Part shown: positions 57,164 through 57,755 of the stretch, piece after piece
Position numbering within the stretch: the stretch's first letter is position 1
Layout of the letters: each line of letters starts with the position of its first letter
Origin: a virus
Virus record (IMG/VR): IMGVR_UViG_3300005664_000003
Coordinates: 1-57,755 of that record
DNA length: 57,755 nt
Reading direction: 5' to 3' (one strand)
The notes under the pieces: model-generated
The model's input: only the letters and a program-made list of their open reading frames with translations
The model's database searches: none
What the model was told of the DNA's origin: nothing
Made by a program: the position numbers and the translations under genes

Positions 57164-57709
57164 TTATAACTCCTTTGGGTTAATTTGAATAATTTGTTTA
57201 CCAACTGATTGTGCATATTTTACACAATTAGCTGTACCACCAGATGAACCATCCCAAACTGCAATTAATAGATCACAGTTGTTTACCATCCAGATATTTC
57301 GCTGTTGCATTTTCTGGGTAGAATATGAGTTACCGCTAGGTGAAAGACAAGTTTTAAGATTGTCCAAATCTTTGTGCAATGAAACTCTATGGTCTACCAA
57401 AAACACATCATGGGATTGTGTCAGGATATTGAAATATTGATCTACTGACTTTTTAGGCCATCGTGTGTACTGTCCTTTACAAGGAATAGCAGCTATGAAC
57501 GGTATTCTTAAACTGATAGCTATTTGAGCAAACAGAGTATCAATGCCTAATGCCATCCCTGTGATTAGCGTAAGATCAGTTTCACTCATGAAATCATACT
57601 TAGCTAGTAAGTTCTCAATTTGATACTTAATTAGCTGAAGTAATGGACTAGTAAGATCATAGTCATTACCAAGTTTATGTGGTCTATGACCTGTTATTGC
57701 TATTTTCAT
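57164..57709 (-). CDS. SLOG-type (DUF1273-like) nucleotide-binding protein
   Basis: The 181-residue Rossmann-like protein starts MKIAITGHRPHKLG, then has LITGMALGID (the glycine-rich strand-turn) and WDGSSGGTANCV, the pattern of YspA/DUF1273 SLOG proteins. SLOG domains bind nucleotides such as NAD-derived molecules, and some act in defence or counter-defence. Given the NARP1-like genes in the same window, a link to NAD+ or ADP-ribose sensing is possible but only inferred. Confidence 0.7.
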   Translation of the reverse strand: MKIAITGHRPHKLGNDYDLTSPLLQLIKYQIENLLAKYDFMSETDLTLITGMALGIDTLFAQIAISLRIPFIAAIPCKGQYTRWPKKSVDQYFNILTQSHDVFLVDHRVSLHKDLDNLKTCLSPSGNSYSTQKMQQRNIWMVNNCDLLIAVWDGSSGGTANCVKYAQSVGKQIIQINPKEL

Positions 57710-57755
57710 ATAAGATTGTTAATATTTATGTCTGTTACTTAGACCACGAAAATGC

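Noticed and set aside
1-57755. Stop-codon reassignment as in some crAss-like phages
   Set aside because: All long frames end normally, no key gene is interrupted by one particular stop codon, and no suppressor tRNA anticodon is readable.

Overview
This window reads as a large piece of a crAss-like (Crassvirales) double-stranded DNA phage of a Bacteroidetes host. The strongest evidence is one 4,625-residue protein carrying the DxDxD catalytic signature (DFDVD) of crAss-like virion RNA polymerases. It lies behind a long structural protein and two cargo-like proteins on the plus strand, and a separate replication block runs on the minus strand. The DNA is A/T rich, genes are packed with ATGA-type overlaps, Shine-Dalgarno sites are mostly absent, and the standard genetic code fits every long frame.

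Layout. Bases 1-22645 (plus strand) hold the late module: the end of a neck/ring-type gene, small membrane and spanin-like genes, a 1,266-residue muzzle-like protein, two cargo-like proteins and the giant polymerase. A bidirectional terminator at 22653-22688 separates it from everything else, which is on the minus strand. Bases 22691-30899 carry small genes, a metallophosphatase, a Prs-like plus NAMPT-like pair matching the NARP1 NAD+ rebuilding pathway, a sigma-factor-like protein and a 5'-3' exonuclease. Bases 30889-35772 carry uracil-DNA glycosylase, a PD-(D/E)XK nuclease and a JAB / E1-ThiF / possible E2-like cluster. Bases 35843-46653 are the replication core: an SSB-tail micropeptide, a dNTP pyrophosphohydrolase-like protein, a DnaG-type primase, a Sak4-like ATPase, a DnaB-type helicase, an SF2 helicase and a family A DNA polymerase. 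Bases 46793-57755 are accessory: SPFH protein, M15 peptidase, a Ro60/TROVE-like vWA protein, a more G/C-rich island of small genes (about 52500-54830), tiny membrane proteins and a SLOG-type protein.

The most unusual part is 49762-50185, directly downstream of the Ro60-like gene. It holds a regular tandem array of RNA units separated by GATA. Each unit is closed by its own complementary stem and starts with an invariant ACAGCA. In at least two units the inside is a circularly permuted tRNA: T arm and 3' acceptor strand first, a 4-6 base loop, then 5' acceptor strand and D arm. Either these are permuted tRNA genes, or they are Y-RNA-like tRNA mimics bound by the Ro60-like protein. Two further tRNA-like genes (27811-27948 and 56908-57027) are also non-canonical, with 40-60 extra bases. 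No ordinary tRNA gene was seen.
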